Below, one piece after another: positions 34,126 through 45,321 of a DNA stretch of 64,000 nt. This DNA is from Pseudomonadota bacterium (lineage in GTDB: Bacteria > Desulfobacterota > Syntrophia > Syntrophales > UBA8958): NCBI GenBank assembly GCA_030057915.1, contig JASGUC010000037.1:18914-82913 (forward strand). The letters run 5' to 3'. The notes beneath the pieces are model-generated. The model made no database searches. It saw only the letters and a program-made list of their open reading frames with translations, and was not told where the DNA came from. Each line of letters opens with the position of its first letter. The stretch's first letter is position 1. Position numbers and translations under genes: made by a program.

Positions 34126-34379
34126 CTAAGGCGTCGTCACAACCTCATATGGTAAAATCACATCCTCGCAACGGTCGCCGATTTCGGCGAGGCGGCGGAA
34201 AAAGGCGTCAAACGACAGGGCCTCCCCCAGCGGGAACAGATCGAGGATCGGGATAGCCTCCTTCCCGTCCCAGGCAATCACGAGGAGGGCCTCCGCGTCC
34301 CGGCCTCGCCGGCGCCGGCGGCCGCCGAGCAGAAGACCAAAAGGGAGAGCAAGGGGATGATAAGTCTATAGATGCCCAT
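34126..34379 (-). pseudogene. Small secreted protein gene with a frameshift
   Basis: A GGAGG site lies 5 bases before ATG 34379, followed by a signal peptide (MGIYRLIIPLLSLLVFCSAA). The frame stops after about 33 codons, whereas another frame continues as ALLVIAWDGKEAIPILDLF and LSFDAFFRRLAEIGDRCEDV to a stop at 34126. A single frameshift near 34295 joins them into a protein of about 84 residues. I do not recognise the family. The region 34380-34684 upstream holds nothing further. Confidence 0.5.
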
Positions 34380-34684
34380 GTTTCCTCCGCAAACGGGGAC
34401 AATGACAGGGGGAGTTTTTTAAGGAAACGTCGATTTTTATCTTCGTGACTTGCTAACAGATAGCAAGGAACTTCTGGGGAGTCAATAACTCTCAGGTTCT
34501 TGAAGGGGACGCCGGAGTGTGTTGCCTCCACTCCGGATAAAAAGAAGCCAAGTCAACGCGCCCCACGGAAAAATCAGCCGGTGTGGCCATCCGATCCAGA
34601 GATAACGTGATCGACTTATCTAACCTTCCATGTTACAGATGAATAACGTGTAAGCCATCACCAGGAAACGGCCCGGGTGTCCGA

Positions 34685-34855
34685 ATGAAACAGAATATCA
34701 CCATTGCGATCGAAAAGGATTTGCCCAACGAGGGCAAGATTATTGCCGCCCAAAGGGGAATGTCTCTCCATAGGATGCCACACGAAGAACTGGAAAAAAT
34801 CATTTGCCAGGCCAGAAACTACGCGGCGGCGAATCATTTGTCGGGGCTATTTTGA
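34685..34855 (+). CDS. Short ribbon-helix-helix antitoxin-like protein
   Basis: 56 aa. KQNITIAIEKDLPNEGKIIA, then AQRGMSLHRM and EELEKII, has the strand-helix-helix pattern of VapB/CopG-type antitoxins (compare NITLAIDEELLKKARIIAA). The C-terminal toxin-binding tail is short and no PIN-type toxin gene follows; the EcsC gene starts 47 bases on. It may be an orphan or a truncated antitoxin. No strong ribosome binding site is visible. Confidence 0.5.
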   Translation: MKQNITIAIEKDLPNEGKIIAAQRGMSLHRMPHEELEKIICQARNYAAANHLSGLF

Positions 34856-34902
34856 GCGGTTTGCATAACTTCCTTACCTGACGCCAAGGAGGAGTAAACA
34901 AA

Positions 34903-35682
34903 ATGGAGATGTCGCCGACGGATATAAAGCGCTTGAGACTTGCCAAGGAGCTGCTGGAAAATCCCGGACTCGCCGCCAGGCTTACCAATGTAATTGGGAT
35001 GCCCTTCGAGAAGGCCTTCGATTACCTGCCGGCAAGATGGACCGGCACGATTCAGGGGATCGCCCAAAAGGCCCTGAGGCAGGCCCTCGATGTGGCCGTG
35101 ACGACCCTCGATCATAACGATCAGTCATCATCCCGCGACAGGCTCCATAAGTTTCTCGTGGCCACCTCCGGCGGGATCGGCGGCGCTTTCGGGCTCCCGG
35201 CCCTATCCATTGAACTGCCAGCGACCACCGTCATCATGTTTCGTTCCATTGCCGATATTGCCAGAAGCGAAGGCGAGAATATCCAGTTGCTCGAGACCAG
35301 GCTGGCCTGTCTCGAGGTCTTTGCCCTGGGAGGCAGCTCGGATATGGACAATGCGGCGGAGAGCGGGTATTTCGCCCTGAGGGCGATCTTGAGCAAGCAA
35401 GTATCGGAGGCGTCCAAGTATATCGTCGAGAAAGGCGTCGTTGAGGAGGGCGCGCCCGTCCTGGTCAGGTTGATAGCCACCATTGCCTCCAGGTTCGGCG
35501 CCACCATATCCCAGAAAGCGGCGGCCTCGGCGGTTCCCGTGATTGGCGCCGTGGGCGGCGCGCTGATCAACTCCATCTTCATGGACCACTTCCAGAACAT
35601 GGCCAGGGGTCATTTCATCATGCGGCGCCTGGAGAGAAGGTATGGAATGGAGCATGTGCATGATAGGTATAGAACCTTGTGA
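34903..35682 (+). CDS. EcsC-family protein
   Basis: 259 aa. The pattern of helices around VATSGGIGGAFGLPALSIELPATT, the stretch IMFRSIADIA, ETRLACLEVFALGGSS and AVPVIGAVGGALINSIF is that of EcsC proteins (PF12787). Two or more hydrophobic helices suggest membrane association. The family is named from the Bacillus ecs operon; its biochemical role is unknown. AAGGAGG lies upstream of the ATG. It stands alone, between the degraded accessory DNA and the tRNA. Confidence 0.88.
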   Translation: MEMSPTDIKRLRLAKELLENPGLAARLTNVIGMPFEKAFDYLPARWTGTIQGIAQKALRQALDVAVTTLDHNDQSSSRDRLHKFLVATSGGIGGAFGLPALSIELPATTVIMFRSIADIARSEGENIQLLETRLACLEVFALGGSSDMDNAAESGYFALRAILSKQVSEASKYIVEKGVVEEGAPVLVRLIATIASRFGATISQKAAASAVPVIGAVGGALINSIFMDHFQNMARGHFIMRRLERRYGMEHVHDRYRTL

Positions 35683-35710
35683 GCCTCTCAAAATAGAGGC
35701 TCGATCATGT

Positions 35711-35795
35711 AAAGAGGGCTTGGCATAACCGCCATTTTTGTCATTTCGACCGTAAAGAGAGCTTTGGATAGCCGCCTTTTTTGTCATTTCGACCG
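35711..35795. repeat. Two tandem copies of a 42-bp dispersed element
   Basis: The unit runs from AAAGAGNGCT to TGTCATTTCGACCG, at 35711-35752 and 35754-35795. The same element occurs in reverse orientation at about 45233-45279 and, partly, at 49290-49323. It is a dispersed intergenic repeat of this genome. Confidence 0.75.
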
Positions 35796-35891
35796 AAGGG
35801 AGAAATCCCTATCCCGAATGCCATGAGGTAGGAGAAGCATGGTCGCAACGGGTCAAAGTGGTAAGAGCGGGGAGAGAATTTCAGGGCAAGC

Positions 35892-35923
35892 AAAAAGGGG
35901 TTACGTCGATAATCCGTAACCCC
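35892..35923 (-). terminator. Rho-independent terminator of tRNA-Pro
   Basis: On the minus strand GGGGTTACG pairs with CGTAACCCC around a 9-base loop, followed by TTTTT. It lies 10 bases beyond the 3' end of the tRNA. Confidence 0.85.
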
Positions 35924-35933
35924 TTGATTTTCA

Positions 35934-36010
<77 letters not shown>

Positions 36011-36081
36011 ACCGACGGATGAGATTCGGCAGCCCTTTTATCACCGCGCACCGGCGCTGTCAAGCGCAATCGGCTTGCCTG

Positions 36082-36186
36082 CAGGGTGAATTTGTTCTCG
36101 ATGTAAGTAGTTGATTTAAAATGATCTACTAAAACTGAGTTACGTTCTGTTTTCGGCCACTTAGAGATAGGACAAATATACCGTGG
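36082..36186. repeat. MITE-like element, copy 2
   Basis: The left end GGTGAATTTGTTCT and the right end AGGACAAATATACC are imperfect inverted repeats. The interior (ATGTAAGTAGTTGAT, ACTAAAACTGAG, GCCACTTAGAGATAG) matches the reverse complement of 56871-56974 at about 85%. Length about 100 bp, no coding frame. It lies 72 bases from the 5' end of the tRNA-Pro gene. Confidence 0.8.
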
Positions 36187-36245
36187 CCTGCCAGGAGGCG
36201 AAAATCTCTTGCTTTTTCACTCTTAAATTTTGTAGGATGCCTCCC

Positions 36246-36857
36246 ATGATCTCTCAGCGGAAAATAATCGCCTTGCCACCCGCCGCCTTTTTCATCGCCC
36301 TGGTGGCCCTGTCGCTCCTTGGCGCCCCTCCCGTGCGGGCGGATATCTACAAATATGTGGACAAGAATGGCACCATCCACCTGACCAACGTGCCCACCAG
36401 CCCCCATTTCAATTATGTCCTGGTGTATCGGGAAAAGCGGGTCCTCTTCAACATCAAGGCGGAGGATGCCTCGAAATACGATGAGGTGATCACACAGACG
36501 GCGAAGAGGCACGATGTCGATCCGGCCCTGATCAAGGCGGTGATCAAGGCGGAATCCAATTTCAACCATCGGGCCGTATCTCCAAAAGGGGCCCGGGGAT
36601 TGATGCAGCTTATGCCCTCCACCGCCCATGCCCTGCAGGTTCCCGATTCCTTTCATCCGGAAAGCAATGTCGAGGGGGGCGTCAAGTATCTCCGTTATCT
36701 GATGGAGCTGTTCAGAAACGACCTTTCACTGGCCCTGGCGGCCTACAATGCGGGAGAGAACGCCGTCATCAAACACCGGGGCATCCCCCCGTACCGGGAA
36801 ACCCAAAACTATGTCCAGCGCGTCCTGAGTCACTATCGCCAATACCGTGAACAGTGA
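36246..36857 (+). CDS. Lytic transglycosylase (SLT family) with DUF4124 domain
   Basis: 203 aa from ATG 36246; other ATGs lie at 36237 and 36183. A signal peptide (ALVALSLLGAPPVRA) is followed by a DUF4124 segment (IYKYVDKNGTIHLTN). The SLT domain (about 75-200) has the catalytic Glu in KAESNFNHRAVSPKGARGLM and the motifs LMQLMP and LALAAYNAGE. It would cleave the MurNAc-GlcNAc bond of peptidoglycan in the periplasm, releasing 1,6-anhydro products. Its last codons lie in a 100-bp tandem duplication. Confidence 0.92.
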   Translation: MISQRKIIALPPAAFFIALVALSLLGAPPVRADIYKYVDKNGTIHLTNVPTSPHFNYVLVYREKRVLFNIKAEDASKYDEVITQTAKRHDVDPALIKAVIKAESNFNHRAVSPKGARGLMQLMPSTAHALQVPDSFHPESNVEGGVKYLRYLMELFRNDLSLALAAYNAGENAVIKHRGIPPYRETQNYVQRVLSHYRQYREQ

Positions 36858-37027
36858 CCATGTCGAGGTTCGCGGCCGTGGCATTCCGCAAGCGCCATGG
36901 TCCCGTCCCGCACACGGCGTCGTCGCCAGTCACTATCGTCAATACCGTGAACAGTGACCATGTCGAGGTTCGCGGCCGTGGCATTCCGCAAGCGCCATGG
37001 TCCCGTCCCGCGCACGGCGTCGTCGCC
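36828..37027. repeat. Perfect-period 100-bp tandem duplication
   Basis: 36828-36927 and 36928-37027 differ at about two positions (for example TATCGCCAA against TATCGTCAA). The first copy contains the end and stop of the lytic transglycosylase gene, and the second repeats those codons outside the gene. The few differences point to a recent event. Confidence 0.95.
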
Positions 37028-37090
37028 GGAAGGGCCGCGGCCTTCAAGTCAATTTCATCTCGTGCGATTTTGCGCGGATCGTCCCCGCCA

Positions 37091-37708
37091 TCAGCAAGGC
37101 CCCTCGCAAGTTAAATATCTCCTCAACTTCTCCAGGCGCTTTTCCTTGATGCCCTGCAGCGCCCGCAGGTCTTCGAGCTTCCGGATGCCGCCGGGTGAGG
37201 AGCGGCGCAGCTCCATGATCCTCCGGGCCGTTTTTTCCCCGATGCCGGGGATCATGGCCAGTTCCTCCCTGGTGGCGGTATTGATGTTTAGGGGCATACC
37301 CAGGGCCAGACGGGTTGCCCCCGCCATCCTTCCCACCTGGAGGCGGCGGTCGGCGTCGATCCGCACCGCGTCGCCGTTTCTCAAAATACGCCCAAGCTCG
37401 GTGGCGGGCGTCCGTGGGTCGAGATCGAGCCCCGCGATCCTCGTGAGCAGCTCGGAGAGGGTGGTGTTATCTTCCAGGCGATAGATCCCCGCGGCCCGGT
37501 CGGCGCCGGCGCCGGCGATCTCCACCGTCACCGGACCTTTCCGGGCGTCGCTCGCCGGGATGGCAAAGGTCTGGTCACCATCCCGCCCGTAAGCCCACAG
37601 ACCCGCATAAATGCCCACGGTGGCGGCAAGGATCAGCAGCAGGCCCTGTCGTTGCCGGTCCCTGAGGTCCGCCCGGCAACGGTCATTTTCCCAATTCGAA
37701 GGCGTCAT
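37091..37708 (-). CDS. comEA: ComEA-like helix-hairpin-helix protein
   Basis: 205 aa. A short N-terminal stretch and a transmembrane segment ([20 protein letters not shown]) precede an SLBB-like region (about 55-130). Two HhH motifs follow in [20 protein letters not shown] and [16 protein letters not shown]. ComEA proteins bind double-stranded DNA outside the inner membrane during natural transformation. No comEC is nearby. It overlaps the end of lysC by 26 bases as the last gene of the minus-strand operon. Confidence 0.88.
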   Translation of the reverse strand: MTPSNWENDRCRADLRDRQRQGLLLILAATVGIYAGLWAYGRDGDQTFAIPASDARKGPVTVEIAGAGADRAAGIYRLEDNTTLSELLTRIAGLDLDPRTPATELGRILRNGDAVRIDADRRLQVGRMAGATRLALGMPLNINTATREELAMIPGIGEKTARRIMELRRSSPGGIRKLEDLRALQGIKEKRLEKLRRYLTCEGPC

Positions 37709-38897
37709 GAAGGACCATCACCGCCAATTCCGTGTATTTGGCTTTGACGACGCAGGAGATCTTGATTTCGGAGGTGCTGATCATCTCGATATTGATCCCC
37801 TCCTTGGCCAAGGTGGCGAACATCTTGGCCGCCACGCCGGAATGGCTCACCATGCCCACGCCGATAATGGAAACCTTGGCGACGCTGTCGTCTATCTCCA
37901 CCCGCGCCGCCCCGATGTCATCGGCCGCCTCCCGGACGAGCACCGCGGCCTGTTTCACGTCCTTCCGGGATACCGTGAAGGTCAGATCCGTAAAGCCATC
38001 GACGCTGGCGTTCTGGATGATCATGTCCACCATGATATTGTGCTCCGCCAAAGGGGTAAACAGGCGCGCCGCGATCCCGGGACGATCCGGAACATTGATT
38101 ACGGTAACCTTTGCCTGGTCGCGATCATAGGTCACGCCGGACACCACTTCCTTTTCCATCTCCTTATCCTCCTTGGTCACCAGAGTTCCCCCTTCGTCCG
38201 AGAAAGAAGACTTGACATAAATGGGAACTTCATATTTCTTCGCCATTTCCACCGCCCGGGGTTGCAGGACCTTGGCGCCCGCCCGGGCCATTTCGAGCAT
38301 TTCGTCATAAGAGACCCGGTCCAGACGCCGCGCCTTGTCGTAGAGATGGGGATCCGTCGTATATACCCCGTCCACGTCGGTGTATATCTCGCAGATGTCC
38401 GCCCTCATTGCCGCCGCCAGGGCCACGGCGCTCGTATCCGACCCTCCGCGGCCCAGCGTGGTGATGTTGTTTTCCTCGTCAACCCCCTGGAAACCCGCCA
38501 CCACCAGCACCGATCCCCGCTTCAGCTCCTCCTGGATCTTCCAGGTGTCCACGTTGACGATCCGGGCCTTTTGATACGCCCGGTCGGTAGTGATCCTTAT
38601 CTGAAAGCCAAGATACGAACGGGCCTTGCAGCCCAGCCCGTTGAGGACCAAGGCCATCAGACTTACCGTTACCTGCTCGCCGGTGGCGATCAGCGCGTCG
38701 TATTCCCGCAAATCGGGCTCCGCCGCCGCCTGCTGGGCCAGATTTATCAACCTGTCCGTTTCCCCGGCCATGGCGGAGAGCACGACTATCACATCATGGC
38801 CCGCCTGTTTTGTCTTGATAACCCTCCGGGCGACATTTTGGATGCGGTCCATATTCGCCACCGACGTGCCGCCGTACTTCTGCACCACCAGCGCCAT
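37683..38897 (-). CDS. lysC: Aspartate kinase
   Basis: 404 aa, the usual size for monofunctional enzymes. The substrate/ATP motif [12 protein letters not shown] opens the kinase domain, with [20 protein letters not shown] following. Two ACT domains (about 265-400, [18 protein letters not shown] and [19 protein letters not shown]) give feedback control by lysine and/or threonine. It phosphorylates aspartate in the first step towards Lys, Met, Thr and diaminopimelate. It starts 3 bases after tsaE. Confidence 0.96.
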   Translation of the reverse strand: MALVVQKYGGTSVANMDRIQNVARRVIKTKQAGHDVIVVLSAMAGETDRLINLAQQAAAEPDLREYDALIATGEQVTVSLMALVLNGLGCKARSYLGFQIRITTDRAYQKARIVNVDTWKIQEELKRGSVLVVAGFQGVDEENNITTLGRGGSDTSAVALAAAMRADICEIYTDVDGVYTTDPHLYDKARRLDRVSYDEMLEMARAGAKVLQPRAVEMAKKYEVPIYVKSSFSDEGGTLVTKEDKEMEKEVVSGVTYDRDQAKVTVINVPDRPGIAARLFTPLAEHNIMVDMIIQNASVDGFTDLTFTVSRKDVKQAAVLVREAADDIGAARVEIDDSVAKVSIIGVGMVSHSGVAAKMFATLAKEGINIEMISTSEIKISCVVKAKYTELAVMVLHDAFELGK

Positions 38898-38900
38898 TGC

Positions 38901-39374
38901 TCAGCAACCTCCCTCTTTCCACAGGTTATTTATCTTCCCGATCAGTTCCTCGTTACCCACGAGGGTCAATTCCCGCTCATGTTCTCCTTGATAGACGAGA
39001 TCAACAAACAGGGTCCCCGCTGGAAGCAGGGGCAGGACCCTTTCCGCCCATTCGATAACCGTCACTCCCTCTCCGTAAAAGTAATCCTCGTAGCCCATAT
39101 CCTCCAGGTCGCTGGCCCCTTCGAGACGGTAGATGTCGAAATGGTAAAGGGGCAGCCGGCCGGGATATTCATTGATCAGGGTGAAGGTGGGACTGGTTAT
39201 GGGATATGCCTCGGGTACGGCCAGCCCCCGGGCGATCCCCTGGGTGAGGCAGGTCTTCCCGGTCCCCAGTTCGCCGACCAGGGCGATCACCTCCCCGGGC
39301 GACGCCGTCTCCCCGATGATCCTGCCGATCCTCAGGGTCTCTTCCGAACTCTTCGAGGCGATCACGATTCTCAT
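38901..39374 (-). CDS. tsaE: tRNA threonylcarbamoyladenosine biosynthesis ATPase TsaE
   Basis: 157 aa from ATG 39374, just after the acpS stop. Walker A GELGTGKTCLTQGIA, the SPTFTLINEY segment and the IEWAERV motif are characteristic. TsaE acts with TsaB and TsaD in making t6A at position 37 of ANN-decoding tRNAs. The upstream in-frame codons belong to acpS in another frame and are not part of it. Confidence 0.95.
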   Translation of the reverse strand: MRIVIASKSSEETLRIGRIIGETASPGEVIALVGELGTGKTCLTQGIARGLAVPEAYPITSPTFTLINEYPGRLPLYHFDIYRLEGASDLEDMGYEDYFYGEGVTVIEWAERVLPLLPAGTLFVDLVYQGEHERELTLVGNEELIGKINNLWKEGGC

Positions 39375-39376
39375 TT

Positions 39377-39760
39377 TCAGGCCTGCGTCTCCATGATGAC
39401 CATCGCCAGGGCCATTTCCCGGGTGTGGGTCAGGCTGAGATGGGTGCGGCAAATCGCCTTGTCTCTCACGATCCCTAGGCCGCGTCCGGAAAAGCGAAGT
39501 CGGGGGGAACCGGAATCGTCCCGCTCCACCCCCACCTCCCTCAAATCCAGCCCCCTGCCCAGTCCGAGGGCCAAGGCCTTCAGCGCCGCCTCCTTGGCGG
39601 CGAACCGGGCGGCGTAATGCATGGCCGGCAGGGCCCTGGCCTGACAGTAGGCTATTTCCTCGGGGGTATAGACCCGGGCGAGGAACCTGTGGCCCCAGCG
39701 CCCCAGAATCCGCTGCATCCTGGGCACCTCCACCAGGTCGATGCCGATCCCGACAATCAC
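39377..39760 (-). CDS. acpS: Holo-[acyl-carrier-protein] synthase
   Basis: 127 aa. VGIGIDLVEVPRM binds Mg2+ through Asp, and ARFAAKEAALKAL is the second signature. The enzyme moves 4'-phosphopantetheine from CoA to apo-ACP. The start overlaps the folP stop (ATGA). Confidence 0.96.
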   Translation of the reverse strand: MIVGIGIDLVEVPRMQRILGRWGHRFLARVYTPEEIAYCQARALPAMHYAARFAAKEAALKALALGLGRGLDLREVGVERDDSGSPRLRFSGRGLGIVRDKAICRTHLSLTHTREMALAMVIMETQA

Positions 39761-40965
39761 GATCTTCCCTCTCTTATGGCATCGGCGACGGCCGCGGCCT
39801 TTTTCGCCGCCCGCGCCTCATGGACCCTTACCAACTGGGCGCCGTTGAGGATGCAGGCCGTTATCGCCGTTATGGTCTCCACGCCAAGGTCTTTCGGCGC
39901 CTCCCCGGCGATCCGGCCCAGAAAGGATTTTCGGGAGGGACCCATGAGGATGGGCCGGCCGAGGACCCGGCATTCCTTAAGTTCCCGGATCAGCCGTAGA
40001 TTGTCGGCGAGATTTTTCCCGAAGCCCAGACCGGGATCGACGACGATCCGCTCCTCCGGGATGCCCCGGTTCCTGGCCTCCGCGATCCGCCCGGCGAGAA
40101 AGCCGACGATTTCTCCCCACAGCGACCGATAGGAAAGATCCCCCGTTTGCATGTCCCGGGGCGTCCCCCGCATGTGCATGAGGATGAGGGCGGCGCCGCT
40201 GTCCCTAACGATTTCGGGCATCCGTTCGTCGAACCTCAGGGCGCTGATGTCATTGACGATCTCCGCTCCCGCCGCGATCGCCTCTCGGGCCACCTCCGCC
40301 TTGGTCGTGTCGATGGAGATCGGGATATCGACCTGTTCCGCCACGGCGGCGATCACCGGGAGGACCCGGCTCATCTCCTCCTCCGGCGAGACCGGCAGGG
40401 CGCCCGGACGCGACGATTCCCCGCCGATGTCGAGGATATCGGCGCCTTCCGCCGCCAGTTGGAGGGCGTGATCCACGGCGCGCTGGCGGTCCAGGTATCT
40501 CCCCCCGTCGGAGAAGGAATCGGGCGTCACATTGACTATCCCCATGACCAGGGTCTTTCCCCCCAGGGCGATTTCCCGGCGGGCCGTGGCCAACCGCCAG
40601 GAATCGCGGTCGATGTTCGCGAGCAGTCCCCGCAGTCTCTCCGCCAGCGCCGGCAGGCCGAAAGGCTGAGCGGCGATCTTTACGGCGAACCTTCCTAACT
40701 GTTTCCTCGTGCCCATGAGGATTACGTCCGTGGCGGAAAGACGGCAGGACACCGCCCCCCGGGCCACGGCGGCGTCTCCGCCCACGGCAAGCATTTCCTG
40801 CTTGATGATGTTGGCCGCAGGGCACGCGACCCCTTCCAGGTGAATGTTGAGATGCCGCATCTTCGGCTGCATGGCCGCGATGCCCTGGGGATCGACACCG
40901 GCGTCCCGAAGCAGGGCCACGGTCTCGGCGGGGTGGGAGATTGCCAGGTCTCTTAAAAACCACAT
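39757..40965 (-). CDS. folP: Dihydropteroate synthase, long form
   Basis: 402 aa, longer than the ~280 aa of E. coli FolP. A ~120-residue N-terminal domain precedes LVMGIVNVTPDSFSDGG, the pterin-binding signature; ILDIGGESSRPGA and DPGLGFGKNL follow. The extra domain is usual in deltaproteobacterial and some Gram-positive or archaeal enzymes. It joins p-aminobenzoate to the dihydropterin pyrophosphate in folate synthesis. The start is 11 bases after the ftsH stop. Confidence 0.95.
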   Translation of the reverse strand: MWFLRDLAISHPAETVALLRDAGVDPQGIAAMQPKMRHLNIHLEGVACPAANIIKQEMLAVGGDAAVARGAVSCRLSATDVILMGTRKQLGRFAVKIAAQPFGLPALAERLRGLLANIDRDSWRLATARREIALGGKTLVMGIVNVTPDSFSDGGRYLDRQRAVDHALQLAAEGADILDIGGESSRPGALPVSPEEEMSRVLPVIAAVAEQVDIPISIDTTKAEVAREAIAAGAEIVNDISALRFDERMPEIVRDSGAALILMHMRGTPRDMQTGDLSYRSLWGEIVGFLAGRIAEARNRGIPEERIVVDPGLGFGKNLADNLRLIRELKECRVLGRPILMGPSRKSFLGRIAGEAPKDLGVETITAITACILNGAQLVRVHEARAAKKAAAVADAIREGRS

Positions 40966-40976
40966 AGGGAGATCGT

Positions 40977-42797
<1,821 letters not shown>

Positions 42798-42878
42798 AAG
42801 GATCTCTCCCGCTGCCCGAATTCGCCGCTGAGGCGACGCCCCTCCCTTACAATAACCTCGTTCTCATTTCAACGGATA

Positions 42879-44381
42879 TTATGCCCGCCGCCGGTAGTCG
42901 ATGCGCAAGATCCGTTTTGTTTCCGGAACGATTTTCATCTCTTCGTGAACGCACACGCCGGGGATCCAGGCGATCATGCCGGCGGCCACGATAAGCGGCA
43001 GCCTCCGGCGCTCCCTCCTGCCGATCTTGCGGTCCACGAAGATGTCCTGCAGTTTCTTTTCCCCCGCCATCCCCAGGGGGCGCATGCGATCCCCGGGGCG
43101 AAGGTTGCGCACCGTCACCGAGGTTCCGGTCCGGTCGCCGTCGAGCCAGGCCGTTGCCGTAACCGGGGCGTCGATTTCCGGGAGAGGGTCGCCGTAATTC
43201 GCCCGGGCCGATGCCCCGGCCGACACGCCGTTCGGGGTCCAGGGCCGCCCCCGGGAAGCCGGACAGTCCCCCGCCCCTTCCCCGTGCGGGCCGGAAACGA
43301 CCGGGCCGATCCGGAAGGTCAGGGTGTCCCCGGTTTCCATGATCGTCAGTTCGCCGGGTATGGCCGCCGCATAGGCAAAGACGGGATCGTCCCCGGCGGT
43401 CTCCCGGCGGGCCAGGAGGAGCCGCCCGTAGTCCCGCCGCGCTTCCAGACCCCGGGGAAGGTGGAGACGTCCCGAGGGCCGGGGCGTACGGGCAAGCTCC
43501 AGGACCGCCTGGACATGATTGAAGTAGATCCCCTGTCCCTCCGGGGCGAGACGCTCCAGCAGATGTTTCACCAGACGGCGGGAAAGGGCGGCCGGCAGCG
43601 CCTGGATTCTGTCCGCCTCGAGGGAGAAGCCCTCCGGGGCGGCGACGATGTTCCAGTCCTTCACCAGCCGTCGCACCCGTTCCTGGAAGAATTCGTCTTC
43701 TTCCCCGAGGAGGGCGGCGGTCCGGGCCAGGGCACGGTCCATGTTCCGGTTGTAGTCCCGCCGGAGCAGGGGCAGCAGCTCGTGGCGGATTCGGTTGCGC
43801 AGGTGACGAGGGTCGTCGTTGGATCGATCCGTGACCCAATCCAACCCCTCCTGGGCGAGGAAGGCCATGATCTCCCGGCGTTCGATGTGAAGCAGGGGAC
43901 GGATAAAACGGCCGTTCCGCAGGGGGGTCATCCCCTTGAGCCCCTCCGAACCGCTCCCCCGGAAGAGATTCATCAGGACCGTCTCCGCCTGGTCCTGCCG
44001 GTGATGCCCCAGGGCGATGCGGTGGGCGCCCGTGGTCGCCGCCGTGTGTTCCAGGAATTCGTACCGTGCCAGACGGGCCATATCTTCCGTCGATCTTCCC
44101 GATCCCTTTTTCCGCGCCGGGATGTCCGCCCGTCCCACCGTCAACGGCGTCGTCCGGCGGGCGCACAGTTCCCGGACAAAGCCTTCCTCCACCTCCGCCT
44201 CCCCGCGGAGGCCGTGATTGAGATGAGCGGCGGCCACGGTTGCGTCGTATTCCCCGGCCAGTTTCAGCAGCGCCGCCAGGAGGGCCACGGAATCCGGCCC
44301 CCCGGACAGGGCCACGAGAATCTTGTCGCCCCGGCCAATCAAGGCGAATTCTTCCACGGCCCGCCGCACCTTTTTCAACAT
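42879..44381 (-). CDS. tilS: tRNA(Ile)-lysidine synthase
   Basis: 500 aa. The PP-loop LVALSGGPDSVALLAAL lies near residue 24, and the N-terminal N-type PPase domain is followed by the TilS C-terminal domain (RPGDRMRPLGMAGEKKLQDI, in part). The enzyme puts lysine on C34 of tRNA-Ile(CAU), changing its codon from AUG to AUA. Placement beside ftsH is common in bacteria. Confidence 0.95.
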   Translation of the reverse strand: MLKKVRRAVEEFALIGRGDKILVALSGGPDSVALLAALLKLAGEYDATVAAAHLNHGLRGEAEVEEGFVRELCARRTTPLTVGRADIPARKKGSGRSTEDMARLARYEFLEHTAATTGAHRIALGHHRQDQAETVLMNLFRGSGSEGLKGMTPLRNGRFIRPLLHIERREIMAFLAQEGLDWVTDRSNDDPRHLRNRIRHELLPLLRRDYNRNMDRALARTAALLGEEDEFFQERVRRLVKDWNIVAAPEGFSLEADRIQALPAALSRRLVKHLLERLAPEGQGIYFNHVQAVLELARTPRPSGRLHLPRGLEARRDYGRLLLARRETAGDDPVFAYAAAIPGELTIMETGDTLTFRIGPVVSGPHGEGAGDCPASRGRPWTPNGVSAGASARANYGDPLPEIDAPVTATAWLDGDRTGTSVTVRNLRPGDRMRPLGMAGEKKLQDIFVDRKIGRRERRRLPLIVAAGMIAWIPGVCVHEEMKIVPETKRILRIDYRRRA

Positions 44382-44408
44382 GGCGAAACCGTTTCGGCGC
44401 AGGTCGTC

Positions 44409-45053
44409 TCAGTAAAATACATCCTTCAGTTCCGCCAGATTTTCGCAGGTCACATCGGGTTGCAGGTCAAGGAGGTGCCGCCGTTCCCCCAGGCCGTTGA
44501 GAAAGGCGCAACTCACTATCCCCGCATTCTTCGCCAGGAGGATGTCGTTGTGGCCGTCGCCGATGATCGCCGTTTTTTCCCGGTCGATGCGGTACCGGGC
44601 GAGGTAATGTTCCACAAGGCGGGCGTCGGGTTTGAGGTAGGGATGGAAATCGCCGCCGATGATGTCCTCGAAGTGGGGGGCGATGCCGAGACTCTCGACG
44701 ATTCTGACGGTAAAGTCGTGCTTTTTGTTGCTGATCACTACCTTCTTCTTCCCGGCAAAATGGATGAGACATTCCTCCACGCCGGGATACAAGGCGGTTC
44801 TGTCCAGCAGATGCTCGCCGTAATAGCCGCGGAAGATGGTCAGCGCCTCCGCCAGGGCATAAAGACGATCCTCTCCCAGGGCCCTCCTGATAAGCTCCTG
44901 AACCCCGTCGCCCACATAGCTCATGATCCGCCGATACTCCAGCGGGGCCATGCCCAGCTTTTCCAGGGCATGGTTGACGGCGGCGGCGATATCCCCGCCC
45001 GTATCCGCCAGCGTGCCGTCGAGGTCGAAAATAAATAAATCAATTTTTATCAT
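44409..45053 (-). CDS. gph: HAD-family phosphatase, phosphoglycolate phosphatase-like
   Basis: 214 aa. HAD motif I FIFDLDGTLADT, motif II VVISNKKH, the lysine in YLKPDARLV and motif IV IIGDGHNDILLAK are all present, with a four-helix cap. Closest in form to Gph phosphatases, which remove phosphoglycolate made during DNA repair; pyrophosphatase activity (PpaX-like) is the alternative. It is the first gene of the minus-strand operon that runs to comEA. Confidence 0.85.
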   Translation of the reverse strand: MIKIDLFIFDLDGTLADTGGDIAAAVNHALEKLGMAPLEYRRIMSYVGDGVQELIRRALGEDRLYALAEALTIFRGYYGEHLLDRTALYPGVEECLIHFAGKKKVVISNKKHDFTVRIVESLGIAPHFEDIIGGDFHPYLKPDARLVEHYLARYRIDREKTAIIGDGHNDILLAKNAGIVSCAFLNGLGERRHLLDLQPDVTCENLAELKDVFY

Positions 45054-45115
45054 ATCTTATTCTTGTCACGGAAAATTCTCCTTGACTGTATATAAAACTC
45101 GGGGTTGAATGGCAA

Positions 45116-45280
45116 GCGACCTTTGAAAAATGTCATTACGAGTAGCGCGAGCCTACCCAGATCTCTTTTCGAAGGAGCGAAGCGACTGAGAGATTCTAAG
45201 CTCCCTCATTGCCTTCGGGACATGGCTTTCTCCCTGCGGTCGAAATGACACAAAAGGCGGTTATTCAAAGCTCTCGGCAA
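45116..45280. repeat. Dispersed palindromic repeats in a divergent intergenic region
   Basis: Begins with CCTTTGAAAA (45120-45129), followed by TGTCATTACGAG. An inverted repeat AGATCTCTT/AGAGATTCT follows, and then the 42-bp element (reverse orientation) ending GGCGGTTATTCAAAGCTCTC. It separates divergent gph and the Tim44-like gene. No promoter is clear. Confidence 0.65.
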
Positions 45281-45321
45281 GCGAATCGAGGCATGCACAT
45301 TCTTTTTCAAGGAGTATGGAT

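Noticed and set aside
34208..34531. A 107-codon minus-strand frame
   Set aside because: It begins outside the well-placed start and signal peptide at 34379 and overlaps the frameshifted secreted gene in another frame; no homology is apparent.
37611..39617. A 668-codon plus-strand frame
   Set aside because: Antisense to comEA, lysC, tsaE and acpS, which are certain. The translation is rich in His, Gly, Arg and Gln, typical of a shadow frame.
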